A program made the translations under genes and the position numbers. From NCBI GenBank assembly GCA_018970025.1, contig JAGWXF010000006.1:1-64000 (forward strand): a stretch of 64,000 nt of DNA, given 5' to 3'. This DNA comes from Actinomycetales bacterium (lineage in GTDB: Bacteria; Actinomycetota; Actinomycetes; S36-B12). Shown here piece by piece: positions 29,965 through 41,271 of this stretch; within the stretch, counting starts at the first letter, position 1, and each line of letters starts with the position of its first letter. The notes beneath the pieces are model-generated. The model was given only the letters and a program-made list of their open reading frames with translations. It ran no database searches and was not told the origin of the DNA.

Positions 29965-31489
29965 GACCCGATTGTCCCCGACTGGGATGACCTCCCTGGA
30001 CCCGGTACAGCGCACGGGCGATTGCCGAGGCTGTGACGGTGCCCCTGCCCTGGGCCAGCCGCCCGGCCATGCCATGCAGCCAGCATGCCGCGGCCACTGC
30101 CTCGGCTACATCTGCGTCAGCGATCAGTGCCCCTCGAGCCTGGGCGGCTGCCAGCAGGCTGGCGATGCAGCCGGTGAGGACATCCCCGCTGCCCGCCGTC
30201 GCGAGCGCCGGAGTCCCGGCCCGGTCGATCAGGCAGGTGCCATCAGGCGCGCTGACGATCGTGCCCGGGCCCTTGCGGACGACCACGGCATTGAGCCGGG
30301 CACTGAGCTCCCTCGCGCCGGCCAGCCGATCAGGGCCGCTCGCGCCGGCCAGCCGATCAGGGCCGCTCGCGCCGCCAAGCCGGGCGAACTCGCCCTCGTG
30401 CGGGGTGATCACGGTCGGCGCTGATCGGGCGTGCAGCATTGCGCGCAGGTCCGCTGCCTGGGCCAGGACGGTCAGGGCACCTGCATCCAGGACGACCGGC
30501 AGGGGTGCTCCCAGGATGGCCGCCACGGTTGCGTGGTCCTCGTCCGTGCCGGCGAAGCCCGGGCCGCAGGCCCAGGCGGTGACCCGCTCGTGGGGGATTC
30601 GATCCGTCCGGACGACCTCCGGGTGCTGTCGGACGACCTCGCCCGCGACCCCGTCGCCTCGGTCGAGCAGGACGGTCATCCCCGTCGGCCCGGCAAGGGC
30701 TGCTGCTGCGCACAGCAGGCCGGCACCGGGGTACTGCGCGCTGCCGGCGGCGATGCCGGTGACGCCGCGCCGGTACTTGTAGTCGGCGAACTGCGCCGGT
30801 CGACACAGGCGGTCGGCATCGGCAGCATCGATGGTGCGCGCAACCGGGGGGCCGAGGGCATCGTCGATGCCGATGTCGATCACCGAGATACGGCCTGCGT
30901 ACTCCTTGCCCGGGGCGATCAGCAGCCCCGGCTTGAGGGCCGCGAACGTCACCGTGGTGTCGGCACGAAAGGCCTCGGCACCGACGTCGCCGGTATCGGC
31001 ATCCACGCCCGTCGGCATGTCGACCGAGACTCGCCACGCCGCTGCTCGATTGGCCATGGCGACGATCGTCCCGACTGGCTCACGCAGCTGACCGCTTGAC
31101 CCGATGCCCAGGATGCCATCGACGATGACATCGGCGCGGGCCAGGAGGGCTCGAGCCTGGTCATCCCACGGGCGGATCAAACCGCCGGCTCGGCGCAGCG
31201 CCTGGCCGCCGGCGGCGTGATGACGACTGCCGGTCGTCAGCGCCCGGACCTCGGCCCCGCGATCGGCCAGCAGGGCGCCGGCATGCAGGGCATCGCCGCC
31301 GTTGTTGCCGGGGCCGGCCAGGATGACCACCCGTCGGCCCACCACGCCGGCGAGTCGTGCGCGCATCCCGCGAGCGATCTCGACCGTCAGGCCGTTGCTG
31401 GCCCGCATCATCAGGGTGCCGTCGGCGAGCTCGCGGCCATGGGCGTGCTCGGCCCGGCGGATCTGCTCGCACCCGTGCACGGGCCTCAC
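29951..31489 (-). CDS. nnrD: Bifunctional NAD(P)H-hydrate epimerase / dehydratase
   Basis: Repairs hydrated NAD(P)H. About 512 aa: an N-terminal YjeF epimerase domain (RRAEHAHG...ILAGPGNNGGDALHAGALLADRG...VSVDMPTGVDADTG) and a C-terminal ADP-dependent dehydratase domain (YKYRRGVTGIAAGSAQYPGA, TPHEGEFARL, ATAGSGDVLTGCIASLLA). I chose the GTG at 31489 because it forms a GTGA overlap with the acpS stop and gives the usual RPVxxxxQIRRAE start. Between the TPHEGEFARL motif and the next helix is a 9-residue duplication, ASGPDRLAG twice, from a 27-bp tandem repeat. Confidence 0.94.
   Translation of the reverse strand: MRPVHGCEQIRRAEHAHGRELADGTLMMRASNGLTVEIARGMRARLAGVVGRRVVILAGPGNNGGDALHAGALLADRGAEVRALTTGSRHHAAGGQALRRAGGLIRPWDDQARALLARADVIVDGILGIGSSGQLREPVGTIVAMANRAAAWRVSVDMPTGVDADTGDVGAEAFRADTTVTFAALKPGLLIAPGKEYAGRISVIDIGIDDALGPPVARTIDAADADRLCRPAQFADYKYRRGVTGIAAGSAQYPGAGLLCAAAALAGPTGMTVLLDRGDGVAGEVVRQHPEVVRTDRIPHERVTAWACGPGFAGTDEDHATVAAILGAPLPVVLDAGALTVLAQAADLRAMLHARSAPTVITPHEGEFARLGGASGPDRLAGASGPDRLAGARELSARLNAVVVRKGPGTIVSAPDGTCLIDRAGTPALATAGSGDVLTGCIASLLAAAQARGALIADADVAEAVAAACWLHGMAGRLAQGRGTVTASAIARALYRVQGGHPSRGQSGHGPR
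30312..30367. repeat. 27-bp tandem duplication inside nnrD
   Basis: Two identical 27-bp copies, 30314-30340 and 30341-30367, preceded by two matching bases. In frame, they add one extra ASGPDRLAG unit to the dehydratase domain. Confidence 0.92.
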
Positions 31490-31887
31490 GAATCGGCCCT
31501 TGCTCCCTGCGCCACCACGTAGGCGATCGCATGGCAGGCGTCGTGGCTGAGGGACAGGTGCCAGGCGTCGATGCCGCGCTCCTGCGCGGCCGCCGCGACC
31601 GTCCCGGTGAGCCGCAGCCGCGGATTGCCATGCTCCTCGACGATCACCTCGCAGTGGTGCCACTGCAGGCCGTGGGTCTGCACGAGCACCTTGGCAACAG
31701 CCTCCTTCGCGGCGAAGCGGGCCGCGAGCGAGGCGGCACTGCGCCGGGTGCCATCGAGGTGGTGGGACTCCGCTCGCGTGAAGACTCGATCGACCAGGCG
31801 AGGAGTCCGCTCGATCACGCCGGCGAATCGCTGCAGGTCGACGATGTCGACGCCGATGCCGACCACCGCTGCTGGTACCCCATGCAT
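31486..31887 (-). CDS. acpS: Holo-[acyl-carrier-protein] synthase
   Basis: Transfers phosphopantetheine from CoA to the acyl carrier protein. 133 aa from the ATG at 31887: VVGIGVDIVDLQRF with the Mg-binding Asp, FTRAE, and LAARFAAKEAVAKVL with the Glu/Lys signature, all standard for AcpS. Frame upstream of 31887 is antisense overlap with glmS and is ignored. It lies 22 nt after glmS and is coupled to nnrD by GTGA. Confidence 0.95.
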   Translation of the reverse strand: MHGVPAAVVGIGVDIVDLQRFAGVIERTPRLVDRVFTRAESHHLDGTRRSAASLAARFAAKEAVAKVLVQTHGLQWHHCEVIVEEHGNPRLRLTGTVAAAAQERGIDAWHLSLSHDACHAIAYVVAQGARADS

Positions 31888-31909
31888 CTGCCGGTGCCCC
31901 TCGGCGCCG

Positions 31910-33760
<1,851 letters not shown>

Positions 33761-33796
33761 GGCCGCAGCCTACGCCGACAACGGGCGATGACCGGG

Positions 33797-35149
33797 CTAC
33801 GCACGCAGGGGCAAGGCGGCCTGCACCACCGAGGCGAGGTCGCGTGCCACCTGGTCGGCCACTGCGGAGGTCGGTGCCTCCACCATCACGCGGATCACCG
33901 GCTCGGTGCCCGAGGGGCGCAGCAGGACCCGTCCGGTATCGCCGAGCTCGGCCTGCGCTGCCGCGACCGCCTGCGCAACGACGTCGGAGTCCGCCAGGGC
34001 CGCGCGGTCGACGTCGGTGACGTTCAGCAGGACCTGCGGAAGCTTGGCCACCGCCTGTGCCAGCTCGGCCAGGCTGCGGCCGCTGGCGCGAACCCGGGCA
34101 AGCAGGTGCAGTGCCGTCAGCAGGCCGTCACCGGTCGTGGCGTGGTCGAGCAGCACCACGTGCCCGCTCTGCTCGCCGCCGAGTGCGTGGCCGCCGGCCT
34201 TCATGGCCTCCAGGACATATCGATCCCCGACGGCCGTCTCCACCACGGCGATGCCCGCATCGCGCATCGCGATGCGAAAGCCCAGATTGGCCATGACCGT
34301 CGCGACGACGGTGTCGCCCGGCAGCCGGCCGGCATCGCGCATCGACGTAGCGAGGATGGCAAGGATGTGATCTCCGTCGATCACGCTGCCCTGCGCGTCG
34401 ACGGCCAGGCAGCGGTCGGCATCGCCGTCATGGGCGATCCCGGCATCCGCGCCATGGGCACGCACGGCCGCGATGAGATCACCCAGGTGCGTGCTCCCGC
34501 ACCCATCGTTGATGTTCACCCCGTCGGGGTCGGCATGGATCGCGATCACCGTCGCGCCTGCGCGCTCGTAGACCCCAGGCGCGACCGACGACGCCGCGCC
34601 GTTGGCGCAGTCGACGACGATCCGCAGGCCGTCGAGCCCATTGGGCAGGCCCTGGAGCAGATGTTGCTCGTACCGGCCCACGGCAGCCACCTGTGCGTGC
34701 ACGCGGCCCACGGCAGCGCCGACGGGGCGCGCCCACTGCTCGCCGAGGCGCTGCTCGATCGCATCCTCATGGTCATCGCCGAGCTTGTGGCCGCCCCGGG
34801 CGAAGAACTTGATGCCGTTATCCGGCATCGGGTTGTGGGACGCCGACAGCATCACGCCCAGGTCGGCCTGCAGGGCGTCAGTCAGGTAGGCCACCGCTGG
34901 GGTCGGGACGACGCCCACCCCGACCACGTCGACCCCGGCACTTGCCAGGCCGGCGACCACCGCCGCCTCGAGGAACTCCCCGCTGGCACGGGTATCGCGC
35001 CCGACGACCGCGGTTGGGCGATGGCCGTCGAACGCTCCGGCCTCTGCCAGCACCCTGGCAGCCGAAACGGCGAGGTCCAGCGCCAGCTCGGCCGTGAGAT
35101 CGCGGTTCGCGAGCCCCCGAACCCCATCCGTGCCGAAGAGCCGCCCCAA
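33797..35149 (-). CDS. glmM: Phosphoglucosamine mutase
   Basis: Interconverts glucosamine-6- and 1-phosphate, the step after GlmS. 450 aa with the phospho-serine Ser104 in MLSASHNP, the Mg loop DGDADRCL, the sugar-binding GGEQSGH and the phosphate-binding [15 protein letters not shown]. The N-terminus [12 protein letters not shown] is typical. It starts 4 nt after the rpsI stop; this coupling of ribosomal protein and amino-sugar genes is common in actinobacteria. Confidence 0.97.
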   Translation of the reverse strand: MGRLFGTDGVRGLANRDLTAELALDLAVSAARVLAEAGAFDGHRPTAVVGRDTRASGEFLEAAVVAGLASAGVDVVGVGVVPTPAVAYLTDALQADLGVMLSASHNPMPDNGIKFFARGGHKLGDDHEDAIEQRLGEQWARPVGAAVGRVHAQVAAVGRYEQHLLQGLPNGLDGLRIVVDCANGAASSVAPGVYERAGATVIAIHADPDGVNINDGCGSTHLGDLIAAVRAHGADAGIAHDGDADRCLAVDAQGSVIDGDHILAILATSMRDAGRLPGDTVVATVMANLGFRIAMRDAGIAVVETAVGDRYVLEAMKAGGHALGGEQSGHVVLLDHATTGDGLLTALHLLARVRASGRSLAELAQAVAKLPQVLLNVTDVDRAALADSDVVAQAVAAAQAELGDTGRVLLRPSGTEPVIRVMVEAPTSAVADQVARDLASVVQAALPLRA

Positions 35150-35153
35150 GGGA

Positions 35154-35651
35154 CTAGCGCTTGCTGTACTGCGGAGCCTTGCGGGCCTTCTTCAGGCCGT
35201 ACTTCTTGCGCTCCTTGGCGCGCGGGTCCCGGGTGAGGAAGCCTGCCTTCTTCAGGGCCGGCCGGTTGCCCTCCGGGTCGATCCCATTGAGGGCCCGGGC
35301 AACGCCCAGTCGCAGCGCACCTGCCTGGCCCGAGACGCCCCCGCCGCTGAGCCGGGCGATGACATCGAACTTGCCCTCAGCGCCGAGGGTCACGAATGGC
35401 TCGTTGACTTCCTGCTGGTGCACCTTGTTCGGGAAGTAGGCCTCCAGGGTGCGGCCGTTGATGGTCCAGTTGCCGGTGCCAGGCACCAGGCGAACGCGGG
35501 CCACCGCCTCCTTGCGACGGCCGGTCGCCGCGCCAGGGGCCTGGACGATCTCCCGGGTTGCTGCCGGGCGGGAAGCCGGCGTCTGGGAGGTGTACTCCGA
35601 CGGGATCTCGTCGGAGTCGACGTCCTCAATAGTGGCCTCGGACACTGCCAC
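35154..35651 (-). CDS. rpsI: 30S ribosomal protein S9
   Basis: 165 aa. The conserved core begins at about residue 42 ([25 protein letters not shown]) and ends [17 protein letters not shown], the tail that reaches the P-site tRNA. The first 40 residues are an acidic, Ser/Thr/Pro-rich extension seen in several actinobacteria. Follows rplM with a 48-nt gap, the universal L13-S9 pair. Confidence 0.97.
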   Translation of the reverse strand: MAVSEATIEDVDSDEIPSEYTSQTPASRPAATREIVQAPGAATGRRKEAVARVRLVPGTGNWTINGRTLEAYFPNKVHQQEVNEPFVTLGAEGKFDVIARLSGGGVSGQAGALRLGVARALNGIDPEGNRPALKKAGFLTRDPRAKERKKYGLKKARKAPQYSKR

Positions 35652-35699
35652 GTCCTCTCGTTCGTTCCTGCGTCGGGTTGGTCGCCGCCGGCGGGGCGG

Positions 35700-36143
35700 C
35701 TACTGGGCGATCTGGGTGATCGCGAAGGGCTGCGGCTGCTGGGCCGCATGCGGGTGGTCGGAGCCGGCATAGACCTTCAGCTTCTTGATCTGCTGACGGC
35801 CGAGCTTGTTGTGGGGCAGCATCCCCTTAACCGCCTTCTCGATGGCGCGGCGGGGGTTGGACTCGAGCAGTTCGGTGTAGGACGTAGCCCGCAGGCCGCC
35901 CGGAAAGCCCGAGTGGCGGTAGTCCATCTTCTGCTGCTTCTTCGATCCGGTGAGCGCGACCTTGTCGGCGTTGATCACGATCACGAAGTCACCAGTATCG
36001 ACATGCGGGGCGAACATGGTCTTGTGCTTGCCTCGGAGCAGGCTCGCTGCCTGGCTGGCCAGGCGACCGAGGACGACGTCCGTCGCATCGATGACATGCC
36101 AGGTGCGGGAGATCTCACCGGCCTTGGGGCTGTACGTGCGCAC
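35700..36143 (-). CDS. rplM: 50S ribosomal protein L13
   Basis: 147 aa from the GTG at 36143, the normal family length. It has [47 protein letters not shown] and the [16 protein letters not shown] end. An ATG at 36158 would add five residues; the GTG is preferred because AAGGTGG lies 5 nt before it and it gives the conserved start. First gene of the long rplM-rpsI-glmM ... tsaD operon. Confidence 0.96.
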   Translation of the reverse strand: MRTYSPKAGEISRTWHVIDATDVVLGRLASQAASLLRGKHKTMFAPHVDTGDFVIVINADKVALTGSKKQQKMDYRHSGFPGGLRATSYTELLESNPRRAIEKAVKGMLPHNKLGRQQIKKLKVYAGSDHPHAAQQPQPFAITQIAQ

Positions 36144-36244
36144 GGAAGCCACCTTCATGAACTCGTCGGAACCTCGGAACCGTCGCGTGTCGTGGCCACG
36201 GACAGCCAGCCGGGACACTTGGGGAAGCACCTCAGCGACCGCCA

Positions 36245-36274
36245 AGACTACTCACGGGACGGCGAAAGGGCCAA
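36245..36274 (-). promoter_or_regulatory. Possible rplM promoter
   Basis: On the minus strand TTGGCC (36269-36274), 18-nt spacer, TAGTCT (36245-36250), giving a leader of roughly 95 nt before the rplM GTG. The match is moderate. It lies in the 202-nt gap between the ABC-F stop and rplM. Confidence 0.35.
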
Positions 36275-36345
36275 ATCGTCACTCGTGCGAACGAGGAGAT
36301 GCAGTATGCACGATTTGCGGCTTTGGTCCCATTGAGCTGCCCGGT

Positions 36346-38007
36346 CTACCAGGATGACCAGACCGGCTCGTCGGTCTCGACCACGGAACCATCGAGCCGG
36401 AACACCCAATACCGGTCGAATCCTCGCGTGAACCACCGGTCGTGGGTCACCGCCAGCACCGTGCCCTCGAAGGCCGCCAGGCCAGCCTCCAGCGCCTCCG
36501 CGCTGGCAAGGTCGAGGTTGTCGGTCGGCTCGTCCAGCAGCAGCAGGGTCGCGCCGGAGAGCTCCAGCAGCAGGATCTGCAGCCGCGCCTGCTGGCCCCC
36601 GGAGAGCGTCTCGAACCGCTGCTCCGCGGCAGGGGTGAGCTCATACCGACTCAGCACGCCGCTGGCCTGCTCACGGCCCATCCCTGCGCGGTGGCCGTCT
36701 CCCCGATGCAGGATCTCCAGCAAGGTCCGTCCCGCGAGGTCCGGGCGGGCATGGGTCTGGGCGAACCAGCCCGGACGCACCCGCGAGCCAAGGCGGGCGA
36801 TGCCGGCATGCCGCACCGGCTCGACCCGGGCCTCGCCGACGGGCAGGTGCTCTGGCTCGGGATCCGTCCCGCCACCGGCCAGCAGGCGAAGCAGGTGGGA
36901 CTTCCCCGAGCCGTTCGGGCCGAGCACCGCGACCCGCTCCCCGAACCAGACCACCTGGTCGACCGGCTTGGTCAGCCCGTCGAGGGCCAGCTGCTCCAGG
37001 ACGATGGCCCGCTTGGCCGTCCGGCCGCCTGTCAGCCGCATGCGCACTCGCTGCTCACGGGGCACGGCGATCGGGGGTCCGGCTTCCTGGAACTTCTGCA
37101 GCCTGGTCTGGGCCGCCTGGTATCGGGAGGCCATCCCGTCGTTGTAGGTCGCCTTGACCTTCAGGGCCTGGACGAGCGCCCGCAGCCGCGCATGCTCTTC
37201 GTCCCAGCGTCGACGGAGCTCCTCCAGGCGGGCGAATCGCTCCGATCGAGCCTGCTGGAAGCTGCCGAAGGAGCCGCCGTGCACCCACGCCGTGCTGCCA
37301 GCAGCCCCCAGCTCGAGGCCGACCACATGACTGGCAGCCCGATCGAGGAGCTCGCGATCGTGGGAGATGAGCAGCACGGTCTTGGGGGTGCTTCGCAGCT
37401 GCTCCTCGAGCCACTCCTTCGCCGGCACGTCGAGGTAGTTGTCCGGCTCGTCGAGGAGCAGGACGTCATCGGGGCCGCGGAGCAGGTACTCCAGGACCAG
37501 GCGCTTCTGCTCCCCGCCTGACAGGGTGCCGACCGGGCGCCACCGGACCTGCTCGTAGGGCAGGCCGAGGGCGGCCATGGTGACCTCGTCCCAGCGCACC
37601 TGGGCCTCGTAGCCGCCGGCATCGGCATAGTCGGCCAGTGCATGGGCGTAGGCCATCTGGGTATCCACCTCGTCGGAGTCCATGAGTGCCAACTCGCAGG
37701 CGTCTACCGCCTCGCAGGCCTGTCGCAGCCGCTCCGGCCCTACTGACAGCAGCAGGTCCCGGACACTGCCGTCCGTCATGTGCCCGATGAACTGGCGCAT
37801 GAACGACATCGAGCCGCCACAGGCGATCGAGCCCTCCATCGGAGCGATATCCCCGGCGATCAGCCGGAGCAGGGTCGTCTTGCCCGCGCCATTGGCCCCG
37901 ACCAGGGCAGCCGTGGCGCCCTCGGGAATCCGGAAGGACACGTCTGCCAGCAGCGGGCGACCGTCGGGCAGGGCGAAGCTCACGTGCTGGACGTCGATAT
38001 GGCTCAT
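36346..38007 (-). CDS. ABC-F family ATPase
   Basis: Soluble protein with two ATP-binding cassettes and no membrane domain, about 553 aa from the ATG at 38007. Cassette 1 has GANGAGKTT, LSGGEQKR and LLDEPDNYLD. The linker of about 80 residues is rich in charged helix (ERFARLEELRRRWDEEHARL), as in ABC-F proteins that enter the ribosomal E site. Cassette 2 has GPNGSGKS, LSGGQQAR and LLDEPTDNLDL. Members act as translation factors or protect ribosomes from antibiotics; which applies here is not visible. Its ATG overlaps the truA stop, so it is part of the alpha-operon transcript. Confidence 0.9.
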   Translation of the reverse strand: MSHIDVQHVSFALPDGRPLLADVSFRIPEGATAALVGANGAGKTTLLRLIAGDIAPMEGSIACGGSMSFMRQFIGHMTDGSVRDLLLSVGPERLRQACEAVDACELALMDSDEVDTQMAYAHALADYADAGGYEAQVRWDEVTMAALGLPYEQVRWRPVGTLSGGEQKRLVLEYLLRGPDDVLLLDEPDNYLDVPAKEWLEEQLRSTPKTVLLISHDRELLDRAASHVVGLELGAAGSTAWVHGGSFGSFQQARSERFARLEELRRRWDEEHARLRALVQALKVKATYNDGMASRYQAAQTRLQKFQEAGPPIAVPREQRVRMRLTGGRTAKRAIVLEQLALDGLTKPVDQVVWFGERVAVLGPNGSGKSHLLRLLAGGGTDPEPEHLPVGEARVEPVRHAGIARLGSRVRPGWFAQTHARPDLAGRTLLEILHRGDGHRAGMGREQASGVLSRYELTPAAEQRFETLSGGQQARLQILLLELSGATLLLLDEPTDNLDLASAEALEAGLAAFEGTVLAVTHDRWFTRGFDRYWVFRLDGSVVETDEPVWSSW

Positions 38008-38867
38008 CCGGGATCCGTCCTCCCCGGTGTGCGCAGCGACCGGGTGACCGCCTGGCGCTGCGCCAGGCCGTCTGGCCCCGGGTAGCCGACCTCCTCCAGG
38101 ATCAGGGCATAGGCAGGCATGACCATCGCGGCTGGGTGACGCCTGCCGGAGGCGAGCACGGCGCCTGGCCAGTCGGGTCCGCGGCGGCCGTCGCCGACCG
38201 GCAGCAGGGCTCCCACCAGAGACCTGACCATGGAGTGGCAGAACGCGTCCGCCCGTATTCGCAGGGCAGCCGTCCCCGTGGCATCGCGCTGCCATGCGCA
38301 CTCCAGCAAGGCCCGGATGGTCGATGCGAATGGCCGCTGCTTGCAGAAGGCCGCGAAGTCGTGCTCGCCGAGGAGCGCCGCAGCGGCTTGGTTCATCGCC
38401 TCGAGATCCAGCGGGCGGGGCCAGGCCAGCACATGATGCCGTTCCAGCGGATCGGGCCCGTTCGGTGCGTCGCTGACCCGATAGGAGTAGCGGCGCCACA
38501 GCGCCGAGAATCGGGCATCGAATCCGCTCGGTGCGTGGCACAGCCCGACGACTCGGATATCGGCGGGCAGTGCCCGGTTCATCCGCTCCATGGTGAGCCC
38601 TGCGGTGTCCACCGGGACGTCGACGTGCGCGACCTGGCCTCGGGCATGGACTCCGGCATCCGTGCGGCCGGCGCAGGTCAGGGCCACCGGGATGCGGACC
38701 AGATGGGCCAGTACTGCCTCGAGCTCTCCCTGCACCGTTCGCAGGCCAGCCTGGCGGGCCAAGCCCGCGAAGTCCCGGCCGTCATAGGCCAGGTCCAGGC
38801 GCAGACGGATCAGCCCGTCGCCCGGCGAGCCGGGGACGGGCTGACCAACGCTGGATCCTTGGCTCAG
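38004..38867 (-). CDS. truA: tRNA pseudouridine(38-40) synthase, probable CTG start
   Basis: Makes pseudouridine at tRNA positions 38-40. It has the catalytic Asp in [18 protein letters not shown], later RRYSYR and a C-terminal [18 protein letters not shown]. The nearest standard start, TTG at 38762, would delete the conserved N-terminus [14 protein letters not shown]. The frame is open further upstream but has no ATG, GTG or TTG. A CTG at 38867 overlaps the rplQ stop as CTGA and has AAGGA 6 nt upstream; it gives 287 aa, close to other actinobacterial TruA lengths. I therefore annotate CTG as the likely start. The stop overlaps the ABC-F ATG. Confidence 0.85.
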   Translation of the reverse strand: MSQGSSVGQPVPGSPGDGLIRLRLDLAYDGRDFAGLARQAGLRTVQGELEAVLAHLVRIPVALTCAGRTDAGVHARGQVAHVDVPVDTAGLTMERMNRALPADIRVVGLCHAPSGFDARFSALWRRYSYRVSDAPNGPDPLERHHVLAWPRPLDLEAMNQAAAALLGEHDFAAFCKQRPFASTIRALLECAWQRDATGTAALRIRADAFCHSMVRSLVGALLPVGDGRRGPDWPGAVLASGRRHPAAMVMPAYALILEEVGYPGPDGLAQRQAVTRSLRTPGRTDPG

Positions 38868-39445
38868 GACTCGTCCTTGGGCGCCTCGGCGTCATCCGCG
38901 CCCGTCGAGTCGACCTCGGCCGCGTTGGCCTCGGTCGCGTTGGCCTCGGTCGCGTCGGCCTCAGGGGCACTGGCCTCAACTGCTGCCGCCGTTGGCTCCA
39001 CGGGTGCCGCGGGCGCTGCAGGCACTGCGGCCGCTTCCTTGGCCGCGCGCCTGGTCGCAGCGGACGCCTCGGCGACCACCTGCTCGGCCAGCGGCTCGAC
39101 CAGCTCGATCACCGCCATGGGCGCGTTATCGCCCTTGCGGGGGCCGATCTTCGTGATCCGGGTGTACCCGCCGGCCCGGGTCGCGTAGTTCGGGCCGATC
39201 TCGGTGAACAGCGTGTGCACCACCGACTTGTCGCGCACCACCGTCAGCACCCGACGCCGCGCGTGCAGGTCACCCCGCTTGGCGAAGGTGATGAGCCGCT
39301 CGGCCAGCGGACGCAGCCGCTTGGCCTTGGCCTCGGTCGTCGTGATCCGGCCATGCTCGAAGAGGGCCGTAGCCAGGTTGGCCAGCATCAGCCGCTCGTG
39401 GGCTGGTCCGCCGCCCAGACGGGGGCCCTTGGTTGGCGTTGGCAT
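38864..39445 (-). CDS. rplQ: 50S ribosomal protein L17 with acidic Ala-rich tail
   Basis: 193 aa. The L17 core (about 1-120) begins [20 protein letters not shown] and includes [25 protein letters not shown]. The remaining 70 residues are a low-complexity tail rich in Ala, Pro and acidic residues (for example [18 protein letters not shown]), probably disordered. Longer L17 with such tails occurs in actinobacteria. It lies 68 nt after rpoA across a small hairpin and overlaps truA. Confidence 0.96.
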   Translation of the reverse strand: MPTPTKGPRLGGGPAHERLMLANLATALFEHGRITTTEAKAKRLRPLAERLITFAKRGDLHARRRVLTVVRDKSVVHTLFTEIGPNYATRAGGYTRITKIGPRKGDNAPMAVIELVEPLAEQVVAEASAATRRAAKEAAAVPAAPAAPVEPTAAAVEASAPEADATEANATEANAAEVDSTGADDAEAPKDES

Positions 39446-39474
39446 CGTCGTTCTCCTGTCGAGTCGTCCTGGGC

Positions 39475-39500
39475 CAGCGGGCGCACCATGGCACCCGCTG
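39475..39500 (-). other. Hairpin between rpoA and rplQ
   Basis: CAGCGGG / CCCGCTG arms with further TGC/GCG pairing inside, about 10 bp in all around a 6-nt loop, in the 68-nt gap. It could slow or process the transcript, or partly terminate it; without a U tract its role is open. Confidence 0.4.
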
Positions 39501-39513
39501 ATCGGGTCGGGTC

Positions 39514-40530
39514 CTAGAGCTGCTCGTCCTCGGCATAGGCGAGGTCGTCGTCATCGTCCTCGTAGTACACCGCGGCACCTGGGTCGAATCCGGGCGGGCT
39601 GTCCTTCAGCGCCAGGCCCAGGCTGGCCAGCTTGACCTTCACCTCGTCGATGGACTTGGCGCCGAAGTTGCGGATATCCAGCAGGTCGGCCTCGCTGCGC
39701 GTGATCAGCTCACCGACCGTGTGGATACCCTCCCGCTTGAGGCAGTTGTACGAGCGCACCGTCATGTCGAGCTGCTCGATCGGGGTCGACAGCTGCTCGG
39801 CCACGTAGGCATCGGTCGGCGACGGGCCGATGTCGATCCCCTCGGCATCGACGTTCAGCTCCCGGGCCAGGCCGAAGAGCTCCACCAGCGTCTTGCCGGC
39901 CGAGGCGAGGGCGTCGCGCGGCCGCATGGCCGGCTTGGTCTCCACGTCGAGGACCAGCTTGTCGAAGTCGGTCCGCTGCTCCACGCGGGTGGCCTCGACC
40001 TTGTAGGTCACCTTGAGCACCGGCGAGTAGATGGAGTCGACCGGGATGCGGCCGATCTCCTGCCCGGCCTGCTTGTTCAGCGTTGCGGATACGTATCCCC
40101 GGCCACGCTCGACGACGAGCTCGATCTCGAGCTTGCCCTTGGCATTCAGCTCGGCGATATGCAGGTCGGGGTTGTGGACCTCGACGCCCGCCGGCGGCTG
40201 GATGTCGCTCGCCGTGACCTTCCCGGGCCCCTGCTTGCGCAGGTACATCACGATCGGCTCGTCGTGCTCCGAGGAGACCACGAGCTGCTTGATGTTCAGG
40301 ATGAGCTCAGTGACGTCCTCCTTCACCCCGGGGACGGTCGTGAACTCGTGCAGCACGCCGTCGATGCGGATGCTGGTGACCGCGGCTCCCGGGATCGAGG
40401 ACAGCAGGGTCCGCCGAAGCGAGTTGCCAAGCGTGTAGCCGAAGCCCGGCTCAAGCGGCTCGAGGACGAACCTCGAGCGGAACTCGCTGATGGGCTCTTC
40501 GGTGAGCATGGGGCGCTGGCTGATCAGCAC
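39514..40530 (-). CDS. rpoA: RNA polymerase alpha subunit
   Basis: 338 aa. The N-terminal domain dimerises and nucleates polymerase assembly ([31 protein letters not shown]). The C-terminal domain contacts UP elements and activators ([26 protein letters not shown]...[20 protein letters not shown]). It ends in an acidic tail [15 protein letters not shown]. The GTG start at 40530 gives [12 protein letters not shown], as in other actinobacteria. It follows rpsD in the alpha operon. Confidence 0.98.
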   Translation of the reverse strand: MLISQRPMLTEEPISEFRSRFVLEPLEPGFGYTLGNSLRRTLLSSIPGAAVTSIRIDGVLHEFTTVPGVKEDVTELILNIKQLVVSSEHDEPIVMYLRKQGPGKVTASDIQPPAGVEVHNPDLHIAELNAKGKLEIELVVERGRGYVSATLNKQAGQEIGRIPVDSIYSPVLKVTYKVEATRVEQRTDFDKLVLDVETKPAMRPRDALASAGKTLVELFGLARELNVDAEGIDIGPSPTDAYVAEQLSTPIEQLDMTVRSYNCLKREGIHTVGELITRSEADLLDIRNFGAKSIDEVKVKLASLGLALKDSPPGFDPGAAVYYEDDDDDLAYAEDEQL

Positions 40531-40586
40531 GTTGTGACTTCCTTCCCACGATGACCGCTATCTGACATCGCGATTGACTGTCGGTA

Positions 40587-40604
40587 GCCGGGAGCGGACC
40601 CGGC
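40587..40604 (-). other. Short hairpin between rpsD and rpoA
   Basis: GCCGGG-agcgga-CCCGGC, 6-bp stem, 9 nt after the rpsD stop within an 83-nt gap. May be an RNA processing or partial termination site; weak evidence. Confidence 0.3.
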
Positions 40605-40613
40605 CACCGGGCG

Positions 40614-41240
40614 TTACTTGGAGTAGAGCTCGACGATCAACTGCTCGTTGACCTGGGTATCGATGACCTGGCGTGCCGGCAGGGAGTGCACCAGGATGCG
40701 CATCTTCGACGGGATGACCTCCAGCCACGCCGGCACCGTGCGCTCGCCGATCTCGGCGTGAGCGACGATGAACGGGGTCAGCTCGCGCGAGCCGGGCCGC
40801 ACCTCGACGATGTCGTTCGGGGAGACTCGGTAGGACGGGATGTTCACCTTGTGCCCGTTGACCATGAAGTGCCCATGGGTGACCAGCTGGCGTGCCATGT
40901 CGCGCGACTTGGCGAACCCGGCCCGGAACACGACGTTGTCCAGGCGGGACTCAAGGATCTGCAGCAGGTTCTCGCCCGTCTTGCCGGCCTGCCGCTGGGC
41001 CTCCTTGTAGTAGTTCGAGAACTGCTTCTCGAGCACCCCGTACATCCGGGTGGCCTTCTGCTTCTCACGCAGCTGCAGCAGGTACTCGCTGTCCTTCGAC
41101 CGCCCGCGGCCATGCTGTCCGGGCGGATAGGGACGCTTCTCGAACGGGCACTTCGGCGACTCGCACTTGGAGCCCTTGAGGAACAGCTTCATCTTCTCGC
41201 GGCGACACCGCTTGCAGTCTGCGTCTACGTAACGCGCCAT
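40614..41240 (-). CDS. rpsD: 30S ribosomal protein S4 (zinc-binding form)
   Basis: 208 aa from the ATG at 41240. Cys9, Cys12, Cys26 and Cys31 (DCKRC...CESPKC) mark the zinc-binding C+ type. The S4 RNA-binding domain (LESRLDNVVFRAGFAKSRDMARQLVTHGH) follows, and the end is QVNEQLIVELYSK. It is a primary assembly protein of the 30S body and a translation accuracy factor. Frame upstream of 41240 is antisense overlap with rpsK and not coding. Confidence 0.97.
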   Translation of the reverse strand: MARYVDADCKRCRREKMKLFLKGSKCESPKCPFEKRPYPPGQHGRGRSKDSEYLLQLREKQKATRMYGVLEKQFSNYYKEAQRQAGKTGENLLQILESRLDNVVFRAGFAKSRDMARQLVTHGHFMVNGHKVNIPSYRVSPNDIVEVRPGSRELTPFIVAHAEIGERTVPAWLEVIPSKMRILVHSLPARQVIDTQVNEQLIVELYSK

Positions 41241-41271
41241 GGCTGGGATTCTCCTGTTGTTGCTCGCGCGA

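Noticed and set aside
38004-38762. truA starting at TTG 38762
   Set aside because: This would remove the conserved YDG-containing first strand that is plainly encoded upstream in the same frame.
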